Of a stretch of 64,000 nucleotides of DNA, positions 1-9,999 are shown piece by piece. The translations under genes and the position numbers were made by a program. Below the pieces are notes generated by a model. That model did no database searches. It was not told the origin of the DNA and was given only the letters and a program-made list of their open reading frames with translations. Source of the DNA: Arabidopsis thaliana (lineage: Eukaryota > Streptophyta > Magnoliopsida > Brassicales > Brassicaceae); NCBI RefSeq assembly GCF_000001735.4, contig NC_003074.8:10168101-10232100 (forward strand), written 5' to 3'. Each line of letters starts with the position of its first letter. Position 1 is the stretch's first letter.

Positions 1-351
1 GAGTTATATGCTTAAAGAAGAACGAAACGTTCAGTCAATTTACATGTCGCGGCTGAGTTATATGTTCCAAGGAAGACGAAAGGTTCGGTAAAATTACATT
101 ACGACTGAGTTATATGTTTAAGGGAAGACATCTATAAATTTACATGTCACGACTGAGTTATATGTTCAAGGGCAAACGAAAGATGAGTGTAAATTATATG
201 TTACGGCTGAGTTATATGCTTCAGGGAAGACGAAAGGTTCGGTAAATTACATGTCACGGCTGAGTTATCATTTAGGGAAGACGAAAGGTTGTGTAAATTA
301 TATGTTACGGCTGAGTTACATCACGTTACGGCTGAGTTACATCACTTTACG
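1..351. repeat. degenerate tandem repeat, about 50-bp unit
   Basis: About eight head-to-tail units each begin with GAGTTATATG or GAGTTACATC and end with ACGGCT, ACGACT or GCGGCT. Six are about 47-54 bp long and share a core like GGGAAGACGAAAGGTT. The last two are shortened to about 21 bp each (GAGTTACATCAC plus TTACGGCT). The array probably continues to the left of the window. I do not recognise the family. No open frame runs through it. Confidence 0.85.
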
Positions 352-1141
352 GCTGATTTATAATACAGATCGGAAAGCAACATTTTTTGGGGAAGACAAT
401 ATGAAATTTATTGGCTAAATAACAACAATCAAATTAAGAAACGTAATAATCTGTTTGAGGGATACATAGGAGGAAGACGAAACCATATGAATCAAAACAT
501 TGATAGAAGTAGAAATATCTCTAAATAGATCGATTGAGAGGAAAACTAAACGATAGACATATAAAATCAAAGTAAAAGAGTAGTTATTCTTGATTCAACT
601 AAAACCTGTAACAAATCATATAGAATTCCATAGATCTCTTTGATTTGGGTTTTGATTTTTGATGACTTGAAATTCGACACCACCGAAAGAGACGAGATAA
701 GTAGAGAACGGCGATGAAATTAGGGTTCCGTCGACTGAACGAGAGAAGAGAGCGACAATTTTTTTTTTTTTTTTTTTTGCGCGGATGAACAGTAAGATGT
801 GCTGAAAAAATGAGAAACTGAAAGTTTTAAGGGAATTTTTGGTTTCAGATGACGTAGATTAGGGTAAATGACATGGACTAATGACATGGATAATCACTTT
901 TTTTTATTTATTTTTTAATTAAAAACGAATTTAATAATAATATTTAATTAAAACTAATCGAGGATCTTAAGTGTAATTACACAAGTACAGAAAATATACG
1001 AATAATAAAAAAAGATGTGTTCTATTATAGGAATAAACATACAATTGTGTTCTATTCTAGTAATTATTTCATAAAAAGAACATCTAATACATGGGTATGA
1101 AACTTGAACAAAATCAGCTACAACCTCATCAAGTATTGGGT
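352..1141. other. gene-free stretch downstream of DC1 gene 1
   Basis: This is AT-rich sequence between the tandem repeat and the stop codon of the first DC1 gene. It contains a poly-T tract at about 759-778 and a short stretch at 660-750 that looks like plant 5' leader sequence but has no supported reading frame. The part next to 1142 presumably includes the 3' UTR of the minus-strand DC1 gene. I see no other feature. Confidence 0.5.
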
Positions 1142-3130
1142 TCAAATTGCCCATGGAGGGCACACGTCCACTGATGAGTACGCATGCTCCCGGCTGAGCC
1201 CGAGACAATAATAAGAACAAAAGAATATGTTGTTTCTTTCCTTATTAAGAATGAAGGGACCTGGGCAACGACAATGACACGTGCTGCAAAGCGGCCGTGA
1301 AGAGCTATTGTTAGCCAGCAATTCATAATCGCCGTTAATCTTTCCTCCTGGTTTGGCATACCTGATATCTCCAACTACACACAATATATGAAACGTGACT
1401 CCGCAATCTTTACAAGTATAGAACCAAGTTTTTGGATTTGTTTCCCTTTCACAAATATCACACCAATATTTGCCGCTTGCGTTTTCATCACCATAACAAA
1501 GAGTGAGTGGATGATCATCGTATCTGGGAAGCATTACCGTTTTTGGTAGAGTGGCACAACAAAAATCCAAATAATAATTGCATTTGCTACAACCAAGTAC
1601 TTCTGTTTCATCAATACCGCAGTTCTGACAAGTCTTCACTTGACCATATCGTAGTTTGTAGTAGAGTAAATGATGATCATGACTTCCATGAATAAAAGGC
1701 ACGGTAATCGAACTGCACAATAAGTCAAACTTATCCCTATATGAATTGTAGATGAATCCTTCGCTAAACATTTGACGACAAGCTCGACATCTCCCTAAGA
1801 CGTATGGTATCCATTGGAGGCTAAGATCCAGAGGCTGTGGGCTAAGAAAATGTCGTTTCTTTGTAGCAAGATTAGCACACCTTTCATGGAGAAAAAAACC
1901 GCAATATGATTTTGAACACTTGTAGAATGTGTAAGAGCCGATGGGATGAACACATGCTCCACATAAGCTGCTTTCTTCATCGTCATTGTGGAGGCTAAGG
2001 TTATGTTCATGAGCGAAATGAGTGATCGTGTTGTCATCATTCCTCTTAAATGGCTCAATATCTTCAACTTCTTCAGGTACTCCATCAAGCTCTTTTCCAT
2101 CCCATACATCTTTCCTTGTTGCACACAGTGAATGAATAGCATAATTAGGACAAAGAGAGCATGAATAAGCCCCATATGACCAATCAATCTCTTCCCAACA
2201 AACTCCACATCTCCATTCTCCAGGACCAAGAGGATACTTGTACGAAACACGGTGATCATGGTGATTAACATGAATGACACGTGGTAAACGAGCACACTTT
2301 TGATGGAACATCCTGAAATCACATTGAACACATACGTAAGGAGCACGGTCGCCTTTCGTCCCACAAGCATCACAAATGAAGGATATCAATCTTGGCATGA
2401 GTGTGAGTGTATGCTCATGGACCTTGAGATCTGAAAGAGCGACTGGTATGGGATTTTCAACCGCGCATTCCATATCCAAGTTGAACTTACAAATATCGCA
2501 ATGATAAAGTAAGTTTCCAGTTTCTTTTCCACATATATGACAACTTCGGTCTTCCGTGTAATCTGGAGCTCCATTGGTGATAAGCTTAAGAGGGTGACTG
2601 AGATGAGAAGGATGATTAATCTCTGGTGAGTCAAATACGGAAACACAACTCTCATGAATCACCAACCTGCAACGAGGGCAGAAATAGCCATGTTTGCCAC
2701 CCTCATAACAAAAATCGCACCACATATCAGAGCTAAAATCAACCATGAGTAGAAGATGGGGATGCCATGGCTTACTCAGACGGGCTAGGGTACATATGCC
2801 ATCAATCATGCAATCAATGTCCAAATTGACTTTACAATCATAGCAATGATAAAGAAGGTGTTTGGTGTTTTTACCGCAGAGATGGCATTTTGAGTCGGTG
2901 TGAACAGGAGCTCCGGTTGTGAGAAGTTTAAGACAATGCCCATCATGAGAAGGGTGGTGGAATATATCTTCTGTCATGAACACAAACGCACATTTCCGGT
3001 GAACAGTAAACTTGCATTCACTGCAAGAGAACCCATCACCAGACGATCGATCGCAAGCATCACATTCCAAACTATCACCAGAGCTAACAATGGATACACG
3101 ATGCTCGTGTCCTTCTAGCCTAAAAGTCAT
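1142..3130 (-). CDS. DC1-domain (Cys/His-rich divergent C1) protein, array member 1
   Basis: Single-exon gene of 662 codons, no signal peptide. It is built from about ten DC1 modules: HxH, then CxxC, about 10-13 residues, CxxC, then HxxC. These are plant-specific zinc-binding relatives of the protein kinase C C1 domain. Examples are CDAC...CSEC...HRKC near the N-terminus and CDIC...CKDC...HILC in the last full module, followed by a Cys-rich tail (CSTCHCRCPGPF). The start is supported by the MTxxLEGHEH beginning shared with members 4 and 5. It lies first, downstream, in a head-to-tail array of five. The segment 1998-2247 is almost identical to member 3. The molecular role of this subfamily is unknown; DC1 proteins in general are linked to stress and hormone responses. 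By position I recall it as At3g27473. Confidence 0.93.
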   Translation of the reverse strand: MTFRLEGHEHRVSIVSSGDSLECDACDRSSGDGFSCSECKFTVHRKCAFVFMTEDIFHHPSHDGHCLKLLTTGAPVHTDSKCHLCGKNTKHLLYHCYDCKVNLDIDCMIDGICTLARLSKPWHPHLLLMVDFSSDMWCDFCYEGGKHGYFCPRCRLVIHESCVSVFDSPEINHPSHLSHPLKLITNGAPDYTEDRSCHICGKETGNLLYHCDICKFNLDMECAVENPIPVALSDLKVHEHTLTLMPRLISFICDACGTKGDRAPYVCVQCDFRMFHQKCARLPRVIHVNHHDHRVSYKYPLGPGEWRCGVCWEEIDWSYGAYSCSLCPNYAIHSLCATRKDVWDGKELDGVPEEVEDIEPFKRNDDNTITHFAHEHNLSLHNDDEESSLCGACVHPIGSYTFYKCSKSYCGFFLHERCANLATKKRHFLSPQPLDLSLQWIPYVLGRCRACRQMFSEGFIYNSYRDKFDLLCSSITVPFIHGSHDHHLLYYKLRYGQVKTCQNCGIDETEVLGCSKCNYYLDFCCATLPKTVMLPRYDDHPLTLCYGDENASGKYWCDICERETNPKTWFYTCKDCGVTFHILCVVGDIRYAKPGGKINGDYELLANNSSSRPLCSTCHCRCPGPFILNKERNNIFFCSYYCLGLSREHAYSSVDVCPPWAI

Positions 3131-3204
3131 GGCGGTTGTGGATAGCAGAGAAAGAAAATTAAGGTTTGGGGTAATAACAGTTTGGGTTTCTGTAATATTA
3201 TTGT

Positions 3205-3410
3205 TATTTCTCTATATATACTCTAATTATAGCAACGCTACTTGTTAGATTATCATATACATTAATATATTAGTAATAATATAGATGACAAATAAACATT
3301 AGTAACGCTACCTAGTGGGCACGTCTTTAGTCTTTGTTTAATTTAAACACTAATATCGATGGTCCCGTTCAGGTTTTGTTTGCCATGTTAGTTTGTTGAC
3401 TTCGAGTCTT
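3205..3410 (-). promoter_or_regulatory. shared DC1-array promoter module, copy for member 1
   Basis: Two blocks recur upstream of the array genes. The proximal block has a TATA-like TATATACTCTAATTATA about 80-100 bp before the ATG. The distal block (3313-3410) reads from GTGGGCACGT through TTTAATTTAAACACTAATAT to a TTTTGTYTGCCAT end on the plus strand. Conservation among paralogue promoters is seen directly; promoter function is inferred. Confidence 0.6.
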
Positions 3411-4174
3411 CGACTTTTATTTTTTAAAATATTATTTTTGCGGGGAAATAATCCGAAAAAAACTTATTTATTTTTTCTTTTTCTTTTTAATATATGTAAT
3501 ATTAAATTTTCTAAAACAATATATGAATTAATTTTTATGTCTTTTAAATTTTCGTTTATTTAAATTTTAGCAAAATCACATATCCGAGTTAATGGATGCT
3601 TTAATTATAGTTGAAACTTAACTCATGGTTTTTAAGAATACATACACAATCTAGTTTTAAACTTTACAAATATATTAGCTTAGTATCGTGGTTAAATGTG
3701 GATGAAATATTCATATAAACCAGAGTTTGAATCTTCTTTAAGTCCCTTTTAGAAATAAGGATCTCGAATCAATATTTCCAGCTGCTGATTGATTTTTGCA
3801 TTGACGAAGAAGATGAAGTCCCAAAAAAAACGATTAAAGATATGGAGACGAGATTCGAACCTAGATTAAACAGGAGCCGAGATTCGTCGGAGAAAGAAGT
3901 CGCCGTAGGAAGGAAATCGCGGAAGTAATCACCGAAGAAACTAAGACACAAATATTTGACGAATTGATGTTTTTCTATTTTCTCCCAAATCACTTAACCT
4001 AATATTTTATGACTATTGGGCCGCCCATGTCCATCACATCCAGTCCGCTAAAGCCCATGTCCGTTAACGACCATGACCATTAATGCCCGCTTCATAATGG
4101 GCTTGTCCATACCTATCCATTAAGCATTGGAAACGAGCAGTCCCCCCATTTTGACAACTCTAGGCAGATGAGAT
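3411..4174. other. intergenic stretch, no gene recognised
   Basis: AT-rich sequence lies up to about 4010. It is followed by a more GC-rich part (about 4018-4140) with several GCCCAT/ATGGGC words in both orientations. A 74-codon minus-strand open frame at 3769-3993 has no recognisable domain. The stretch may be the body of an unidentified mobile element that also carries the gene fragment at 4175-4267. Confidence 0.4.
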
Positions 4175-4267
4175 GAGGCGAAGGATACGGAAGAAGAGAA
4201 TACTGGTGAAACTCAAAAGAAAGCAGATCGAATTCTAACGACGCGAAGAGAAGAGATGTTTAAATGC
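4175..4267 (+). pseudogene. fragment copied from the gene at 24384-25059
   Basis: About 93 bp match the middle of exon 1 of the unknown-function gene at 24.4 kb, in the same orientation. Shared words include CGAAGGATACGGAAGAAGAG, CTCAAAAGAAAG and CGAAGAGAAGAGA. Relative to the parent about 66 bp are missing (roughly 24595-24660). The missing part is bounded in the parent by two AGAAAG copies, as expected for a microhomology deletion. The match stops abruptly on both sides, so only a fragment was copied. It is non-functional. Confidence 0.8.
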
Positions 4268-4739
4268 TTTATTTTTCAGCAAAATCCAATTATTCAATAT
4301 CGAGGAGAGGAATGGGTATAAATGAATTTAGCAAAAGGGATTTGCATAGAAAGTGACTAGTCTCATCATTCTTGCTATTAAAACCAAAATCAGATTTGTG
4401 GAGATCATGGTTCATGTTTTCTCTCGCAAGGCATGGCGCTGTGTATGGCATATGATTCAGGTATGTAATAGAAACAAATTCCCTTTCTTCTCTCTGTAAA
4501 AGTGACTCAAAAATCACTGTCTTCAGCAAATTCCAGAACTAAGATTTTGCATTTTGTGGACAGCCTTTGGCAATTGTATTACAGAACTCCGTTGAATATA
4601 TATCATAGGAAAAACTAGTCCCCTTCAAGACTCTATATAATTACAATTAACCCCTTAAGTAAATATTCACATATACTCTTCTAATCATACTTCTCAAGCT
4701 CAAAGCCTACACATATATAATTAGAAAATTAGAAAGATG
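4268..4739. other. unassigned stretch after the captured fragment
   Basis: A 79-codon minus-strand open frame lies at 4290-4529, with no recognised motif and no flanking splice context I trust. Together with the fragment just before it, this may be a second captured gene piece in the same element. The basis is position only. Confidence 0.3.
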
Positions 4740-5170
4740 CAGGAGAGAGTGGACAAAAGTTGAATCTCAGGTTTCTCTCCTTGTCTGTTTTTGTGTGGCG
4801 TGATGGTAGCTATTTCTCTGGTATCATTTGAGTTTTGCTGTCACTCATGTCTGTGTTGCTATTGGTTTTGACTACGGTTTTCTAATTGAGTTGTGGCTTA
4901 TCCGGTCTTATTGGTGCTATCCGACGTTCACATGTTTTATGAGAAACCTTAGTGGATCTCTCTCTAGTTCTGTTAGTGATTTGATATTTGTCTGTTTCTT
5001 TAATGAGCTCTATCTTTTGGTTGTTAGTCACTGGATCCGAAGGTTTCTAACGTTTCGGCTTGTGTCTACTTTCTGTGGGCTTTAGTATCCGGTGATATCC
5101 TTGTCTTCACCAGATTTGTAATCCAATACATCATTTATGTTTCTAATACAAATTCAAGTGACATAAAAAA
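4740..5170 (+). mobile_element. probable LINE 3' UTR remnant
   Basis: The sequence is T/G-rich and non-coding. It ends in TCTAATACAAATTCAAGTGACA followed at once by an A-rich tail (ATAAAAAAGAAGAAAG), which resembles the 3' ends of Arabidopsis non-LTR retrotransposons. No reverse transcriptase frame is left. The call rests on composition and tail only. Confidence 0.4.
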
Positions 5171-5421
5171 GAAGAAAGTGCACGAGCCAAAGCTGCATAT
5201 GACCGTATGTAAGAATACGATCATGTGTAATTTTAAATGTAGGTACGCACAAAATAATACAACAACAACAACAACAACCGATTCCAGTTCATAAATAAAA
5301 ACAACAAAAATAACAAATAAGTTCCAAACTCGAACATTAACTACGTACCACCTTATAAAAACAAATAACAAAAAAGAACAAAAGTACGACGTTGACAAAA
5401 AAAGAAAAAAGAAAAAAAAAA

Positions 5422-7455
5422 CTACCAGCTCGTATTCGATTCTAACTCTAACGCCCATGGAGGGCAGACGGTATGATATTCGTCAAAATGGAACTTTAGG
5501 TGAGATTTGAAACAGTAAAAAGAACAGAAGAACTCGGGGTCATAGTCGACCCAACCTAAAACAATGAAGGTACCTGGGCAACGACAATGACAATTGTAGC
5601 AAATTGGTCGTGTAGAACTATTGTTAGGTAGCACAAAACCCCCCTCACAGATATTTCCTCCTGGTTTGGCATACCTGATATCTCCAAGTACACATAAAAT
5701 ATGCAAAGTGACCCCGCTTTCTGAACCAGTGTAGAACCAAGTCTCTGTATTCGTTTCTCTTTCACAAATATCACACCAATATTTGTCGCTCGATTTTTCA
5801 CCGTAACAGAGAGTGAGTGGATGATCATCATACCTAGGAAGGCTAACCGTTAATGGTAGAGTGGCGCAACGAAAATCCAAAAAATAATTGCACTTGAGGC
5901 AACCTATGACGACTTTAGTATGATCGATGCCGCAGCTCTGACAAGTCTTAAAGTGACCGTGTTGTAGTTTAAGGTAGAGTAAAGGATGAGGATGACTTCC
6001 ATGGATAAAAGGCACATCAATGGAACTGCATAGCAAGTCAAAAGTCCCATATGTATCATGGTCATAGACGAATCCTTCAGAACAAACTTGAAGACATGCA
6101 GAACAAGCTGTTGGCGAGTCATCAGACTGTTCCAATACAGAAAGATGGAGAGGTTCTGGGCTCAGAAAATGTCGTTTCTTCTTACGTAAATTAGCACACA
6201 TTTCATGGAGAATGAAAATGCATTCTGATTCTGAACATTTGTAAAATGTGTAAGAACCGATGGGACGAACACATGCTCCACACAAGCTGTTTTCTTCACC
6301 GTCTTTCCTGAGGCTCATGAGGTTATGTTGATGAGCGCAGTGAGTAATTGTGCTGTCATCATTCCTCTTGAATGGCTCGATGTCTTCAATTTCTTCAGGT
6401 ACTCCATCGAGTTCTATTCCATCCCACACATCTTTCCTTGTGGCGCACAATGAATGAATAGCATAATTAGGACAAAGAGAACATGAATAAGCCCCATATG
6501 ACCAATCAATCTCTTCCCAACAAACTCCACATCTCCATTCTCCAGGACCAAGAGGATACTTGAAGGATACACGGTGATCATGGTGATTGACATGAATGAC
6601 ACGCGGTAAACGAGCACATTTTTGATGGAAGGTCATGAAATCACATTGAACACACATGTAAGGAGAACGATCACCTTTCGTACCACAGGCATCACAAACG
6701 AAGGAGATCAATCTTGGCATGAGTGTGAGTGTATGCTCATGGACCTTGAGATTTGAAAGAGCGACTGGTGGAGGTCTTTCAATCGCACAACGCATATCCA
6801 AGTTGAACTTACAAATATCACAATGATAAAGTAAGTTCCCAGTGTTTTCTCCACATATATGACATCTTTGGTCTGTGTAATTTGGAGCTCCATCGGTGAG
6901 ACGCTTAAGAGGGTGTCTAACATGTGCAGGGTGAGTGATCTCTGGTGAGTCAAATATGAAGGTACATCTTGTATGAATCACCAACCCGCAACGAAGGCAG
7001 CGATAGCCCTTGCTGTCTTCGTTGCCAATCTTGTGACAAAAGCTGCACCTATCAAAATATGAAAGACCAAGCACTAGAGGATGGTGATGCCACGACATAT
7101 TCAGATGGAATGGGGCAGATCTGTGATCAGCTATGCAACCAATGTCCAAATTGAGTTTGCAATCAGAGCAATGATAAAGAAGGCGTTTGGTGTTTTTACC
7201 GCATAGATGACATTTGGGATCGGTGTGATCAGGAGCTCCGGTTGTGAGAAGCTTAAGACAATGTCCATCATGAGATGGGTGGTCGAATATCTCTTTTGCC
7301 GTGAACACATATACACATTTCTTGTGAATATTAAACTTGCATTCGCTGCATGAGTAGCCACCAACATGCAACTGATCGCAAGCATCGCATTCCATACCAT
7401 CACCTTGGTTAACGACGGATACAAGATGCTCGTGTCCACGTACATTCTCAGTCAT
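5422..7455 (-). CDS. DC1-domain protein, array member 2
   Basis: Single-exon gene of 677 codons with about ten DC1 modules. Zinc-ligand pairs fall near residues 23/26 and 36/39, 82/85 and 96/99, 137/140 and 153/156, 198/201 and 212/215, 254/257 and 268/271, 309/312 and 325/328, 392/395, 451/454, 505/508 and 519/522, and 561/564. The last module has TGSES where members 1, 4 and 5 have TCKDC or TCNDC, so two zinc ligands are missing; member 3 shares this loss. The Cys-rich tail is kept (CYNCHCRCPGTF). No targeting signal is seen. Its closest relative over the C-terminal third is member 3. The role is unknown. By position I recall it as At3g27480. Confidence 0.93.
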   Translation of the reverse strand: MTENVRGHEHLVSVVNQGDGMECDACDQLHVGGYSCSECKFNIHKKCVYVFTAKEIFDHPSHDGHCLKLLTTGAPDHTDPKCHLCGKNTKRLLYHCSDCKLNLDIGCIADHRSAPFHLNMSWHHHPLVLGLSYFDRCSFCHKIGNEDSKGYRCLRCGLVIHTRCTFIFDSPEITHPAHVRHPLKRLTDGAPNYTDQRCHICGENTGNLLYHCDICKFNLDMRCAIERPPPVALSNLKVHEHTLTLMPRLISFVCDACGTKGDRSPYMCVQCDFMTFHQKCARLPRVIHVNHHDHRVSFKYPLGPGEWRCGVCWEEIDWSYGAYSCSLCPNYAIHSLCATRKDVWDGIELDGVPEEIEDIEPFKRNDDSTITHCAHQHNLMSLRKDGEENSLCGACVRPIGSYTFYKCSESECIFILHEMCANLRKKKRHFLSPEPLHLSVLEQSDDSPTACSACLQVCSEGFVYDHDTYGTFDLLCSSIDVPFIHGSHPHPLLYLKLQHGHFKTCQSCGIDHTKVVIGCLKCNYFLDFRCATLPLTVSLPRYDDHPLTLCYGEKSSDKYWCDICERETNTETWFYTGSESGVTLHILCVLGDIRYAKPGGNICEGGFVLPNNSSTRPICYNCHCRCPGTFIVLGWVDYDPEFFCSFYCFKSHLKFHFDEYHTVCPPWALELESNTSW

Positions 7456-7544
7456 GGCGTTTGCGGTTAGCAGAGGTGGAGAGAGAAGAAAGTTTATGTT
7501 TGGGGTAATAGCACTTTGGTTTAATGTAATAATGAATCAATATA

Positions 7545-7870
7545 GTTGTTGTTCCTCTATATACTCTAATTATATAAATGCTACTTGCTGCTGCGTTAAT
7601 ATTCACGTTGACAAATATATAGTAAGACAACAAGTGGGCAAGTCGTTAGTCTTTGTTTAGTTTAAACACTAATATCAATTGTCTCGCTCAGGTTTTGTCT
7701 GCCATATGTTATAGTTCGTTTATTTGAACTTCTTTATTACCAAGTTTGCTTTCTTTTTTACCTGATGATAAAAGAAGATTGATTTCGTTGTATCAATCCA
7801 GATCATAGAAGGAATAAGTCAAATTCATGACAGCTAACATTGAGTCGATGATGATAATTAGTCTGTAACA
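7545..7870 (-). promoter_or_regulatory. shared DC1-array promoter modules, copy for member 2
   Basis: The proximal TATATACTCTAATTATAT block is near 7557. The GTGGGCAAGT ... TTTAAACACTAATATC block is at 7632-7735. A second distal module, TGACAGCTAACATTGAGTCG, lies near 7827-7850. The same modules occur before members 1, 3, 4 and 5 with small changes. Confidence 0.6.
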
Positions 7871-8568
7871 GAAATCACACTGTTTTTGTTTAGTCTTCTC
7901 TTGTTTCTCTATAAACTCTAATTATATCAACGATACTTGTTACATTAATTCTATATATGTACTCTAACACTTAACACTAGACCTTAAATTGTGTGGAATA
8001 TATAAAAAAAAAAAAGAGAGGTAACGATATGTTGTCTTTAGGATTATTGTTAAAACTAGTATTAACATAAAAATTGCATGTATTATTATTAACTTATGGT
8101 TTATCAGAAAAAGTTGAGTATGCATGATAAAATATTAACACATTTGCCATTGATTAACCACAAACATACAAAAACTTAAGTTAGACTATTGATCTTTGTT
8201 CGTTGAGTACAAAAATATTTCATGTCTTGCTCTTTTTGTTTTTTTGTGAAACTTTTGTTTTGTGTATGTAAACATGTCTATTTTTGTATTGTATGATATG
8301 GCATAATGATTTAATTAAACTAAAAGGGGTGACTACAATGGTTCACTCCTAAAAGTAGATCCAAGAATTGTTCGCTAAAAAAAGAGTTAAGAAAATAGGG
8401 AGAAATTGTAGTCCCGAACCGAAGCTGCACCGAGGCAAGGCAAGATAAATATGATCGTGTGTGATCACGTTGAAGTCGTCGGGTAATGTAAAATGTAAGC
8501 AGACTAATAACTTTCGTGAATAGTTTACAACAAGTCAACAACATTCAATTCAAACTCATACAATAAAA
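7871..8568. other. intergenic stretch between promoter and Helitron
   Basis: AT-rich sequence without a supported gene. A 74-codon minus-strand open frame at 8320-8544 has no recognisable motif and no homologue in the window. Confidence 0.4.
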
Positions 8569-9676
8569 TCATATATATATATCAAAATTGGCTAACTCTC
8601 TCTATATGGGTGACACATCATCACACCAGTAAGTGCCAAAACTTAGTGATAAAAATTTAGTATCATCATCATCACTCTCTAAATTACTATCATTAAAGTA
8701 TAACAAAACTTAGTGATAAAAATTTAAAAGTTTCACATTGCATTAAATTATCCACTAATCTCACTCTTAACAAAATATCTTCATTTAAAAGAAAAAATAC
8801 AAAAAATCATGTTAATGTATCAAACACTACTCTCATTTTACTTTTCTTATTTTTGCTATTTTTATAATAGTCATTATTTGATAATGACTAGAAATTTTCG
8901 TGCATTACAACTTAACTGTTTTGTTATTTAACCTTCCTTAGTTTAGAAATTTTAACTTAGTCTTTTCTTTTTATTACCTTTTTTTGTTTACATGATATGG
9001 TCTTTTTGTGTGTTTATGATAAATTGGTAACATTAATACTGACATGCATCTTTTGTTAAATAGTGATCTTTTGAGATGTTAGATATACCAAAAAGTTCAA
9101 TATACGACCCTTTCTCTAATATGGATATATGCAAATGAAAAAAGAAAAACCTAAAAGTGTTGACTCAAAAGACTATTTAATTTCTGATTTTTTTTTTTTC
9201 ATGTGAAAACTTTTAAAACAAATGAGTAGTTTATATATTTGTTATTCAAATTATGTCAATCCAATATTTAGCCATGAGCCTATCATGATGTGATTGGAAT
9301 ACTAGATTAGGAGAGAATACATGGAACAAGAAATTATTTGCTTAGAATCAAGTTAGACAACTTTCAAACCAAATAAGTAGCATAATTGCATACCATTATA
9401 TCATATTGTTGATGTAAGTATTTCATGATAGTTAAAAAAATTTAGAAACTTGGGTATATAGATAAAAAGATTTATACATGAAAAAAATATAATTGATATT
9501 TGAATCAAAAGTGAATCTAACTATACAAATATAATTACATAAAATGAATATAACTTTATTAACTACATAATAACATACACGAAAATAACATAAATTAGAA
9601 ATAAAAATAGTTAAACATAATTATTTTTAAACAAATTTCAAACAACAACCCACGCGTAGCGTGGGTACTCACCTAA
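8569..9676 (+). mobile_element. non-autonomous Helitron (ATREP-like), about 1.1 kb
   Basis: The element starts with TC after a host A (8568/8569) and ends with CTAA before a host T (9676/9677), which is the Helitron insertion signature. Seven bases before the end lies a perfect 7-bp hairpin, CCCACGC-GTA-GCGTGGG (9649-9665). The 5' end contains GGCTAACTCTCTCTATATGGGTGACACATC, and close copies of this occur in reverse orientation at the 5' ends of the two Helitrons at 33.4 and 34.5 kb. Inner sequence near 9275-9370 also matches the element at 33564-34519. It has no RepHel coding capacity, so it is non-autonomous. Confidence 0.85.
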
Positions 9677-9999
9677 TATAAATAAAAGCACAAAAACCAC
9701 ATATGAGTGTTCTTTTTTGTTTAAAGATACATATTCTTTTAGAGAGAGCCAATCGGAAACCAATAAATTTATATGAAAAACAAAAGATACATGGGTTCTT
9801 ATTTTAGTAGCTAAACAAATTATCCGGATATTGATAAAAACAAACTTAAGACTAATACAACATGATAGAAAAATGGATCTCAAGACCCTAAAACAAAAGT
9901 GAAATTCGCCACCAAAATAGGCCACTTGATTTGGCTGTAGACTAACCATTGACAAGGGCAACATATGAGTTCCACACTCAAAAGTTAATTACCACCTCA
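9677..9999. other. 3' flank of DC1 member 3
   Basis: This is AT-rich sequence between the Helitron and the stop codon of member 3, presumably with that gene's 3' UTR. A 108-codon minus-strand frame here crosses the Helitron end and is not credible as a gene. Confidence 0.45.

Noticed and set aside
1-351. CRISPR-like repeat array
   Set aside because: Units are contiguous and degenerate with no unique spacers, and the surrounding genome is a plant nuclear genome.
1795-2373. 192-codon minus-strand open frame inside DC1 member 1
   Set aside because: It is an alternate-frame shadow of the DC1 coding sequence; similar shadows occur at the same place in the other members because the sequence is conserved.
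5135-5458. 107-codon minus-strand open frame
   Set aside because: It is a Phe/Val-rich translation of A-rich 3' flank, overlaps the end of DC1 member 2 and has no motif.
9638-9964. 108-codon minus-strand open frame
   Set aside because: It runs across the Helitron 3' end into flanking DNA, so it is a chance frame.
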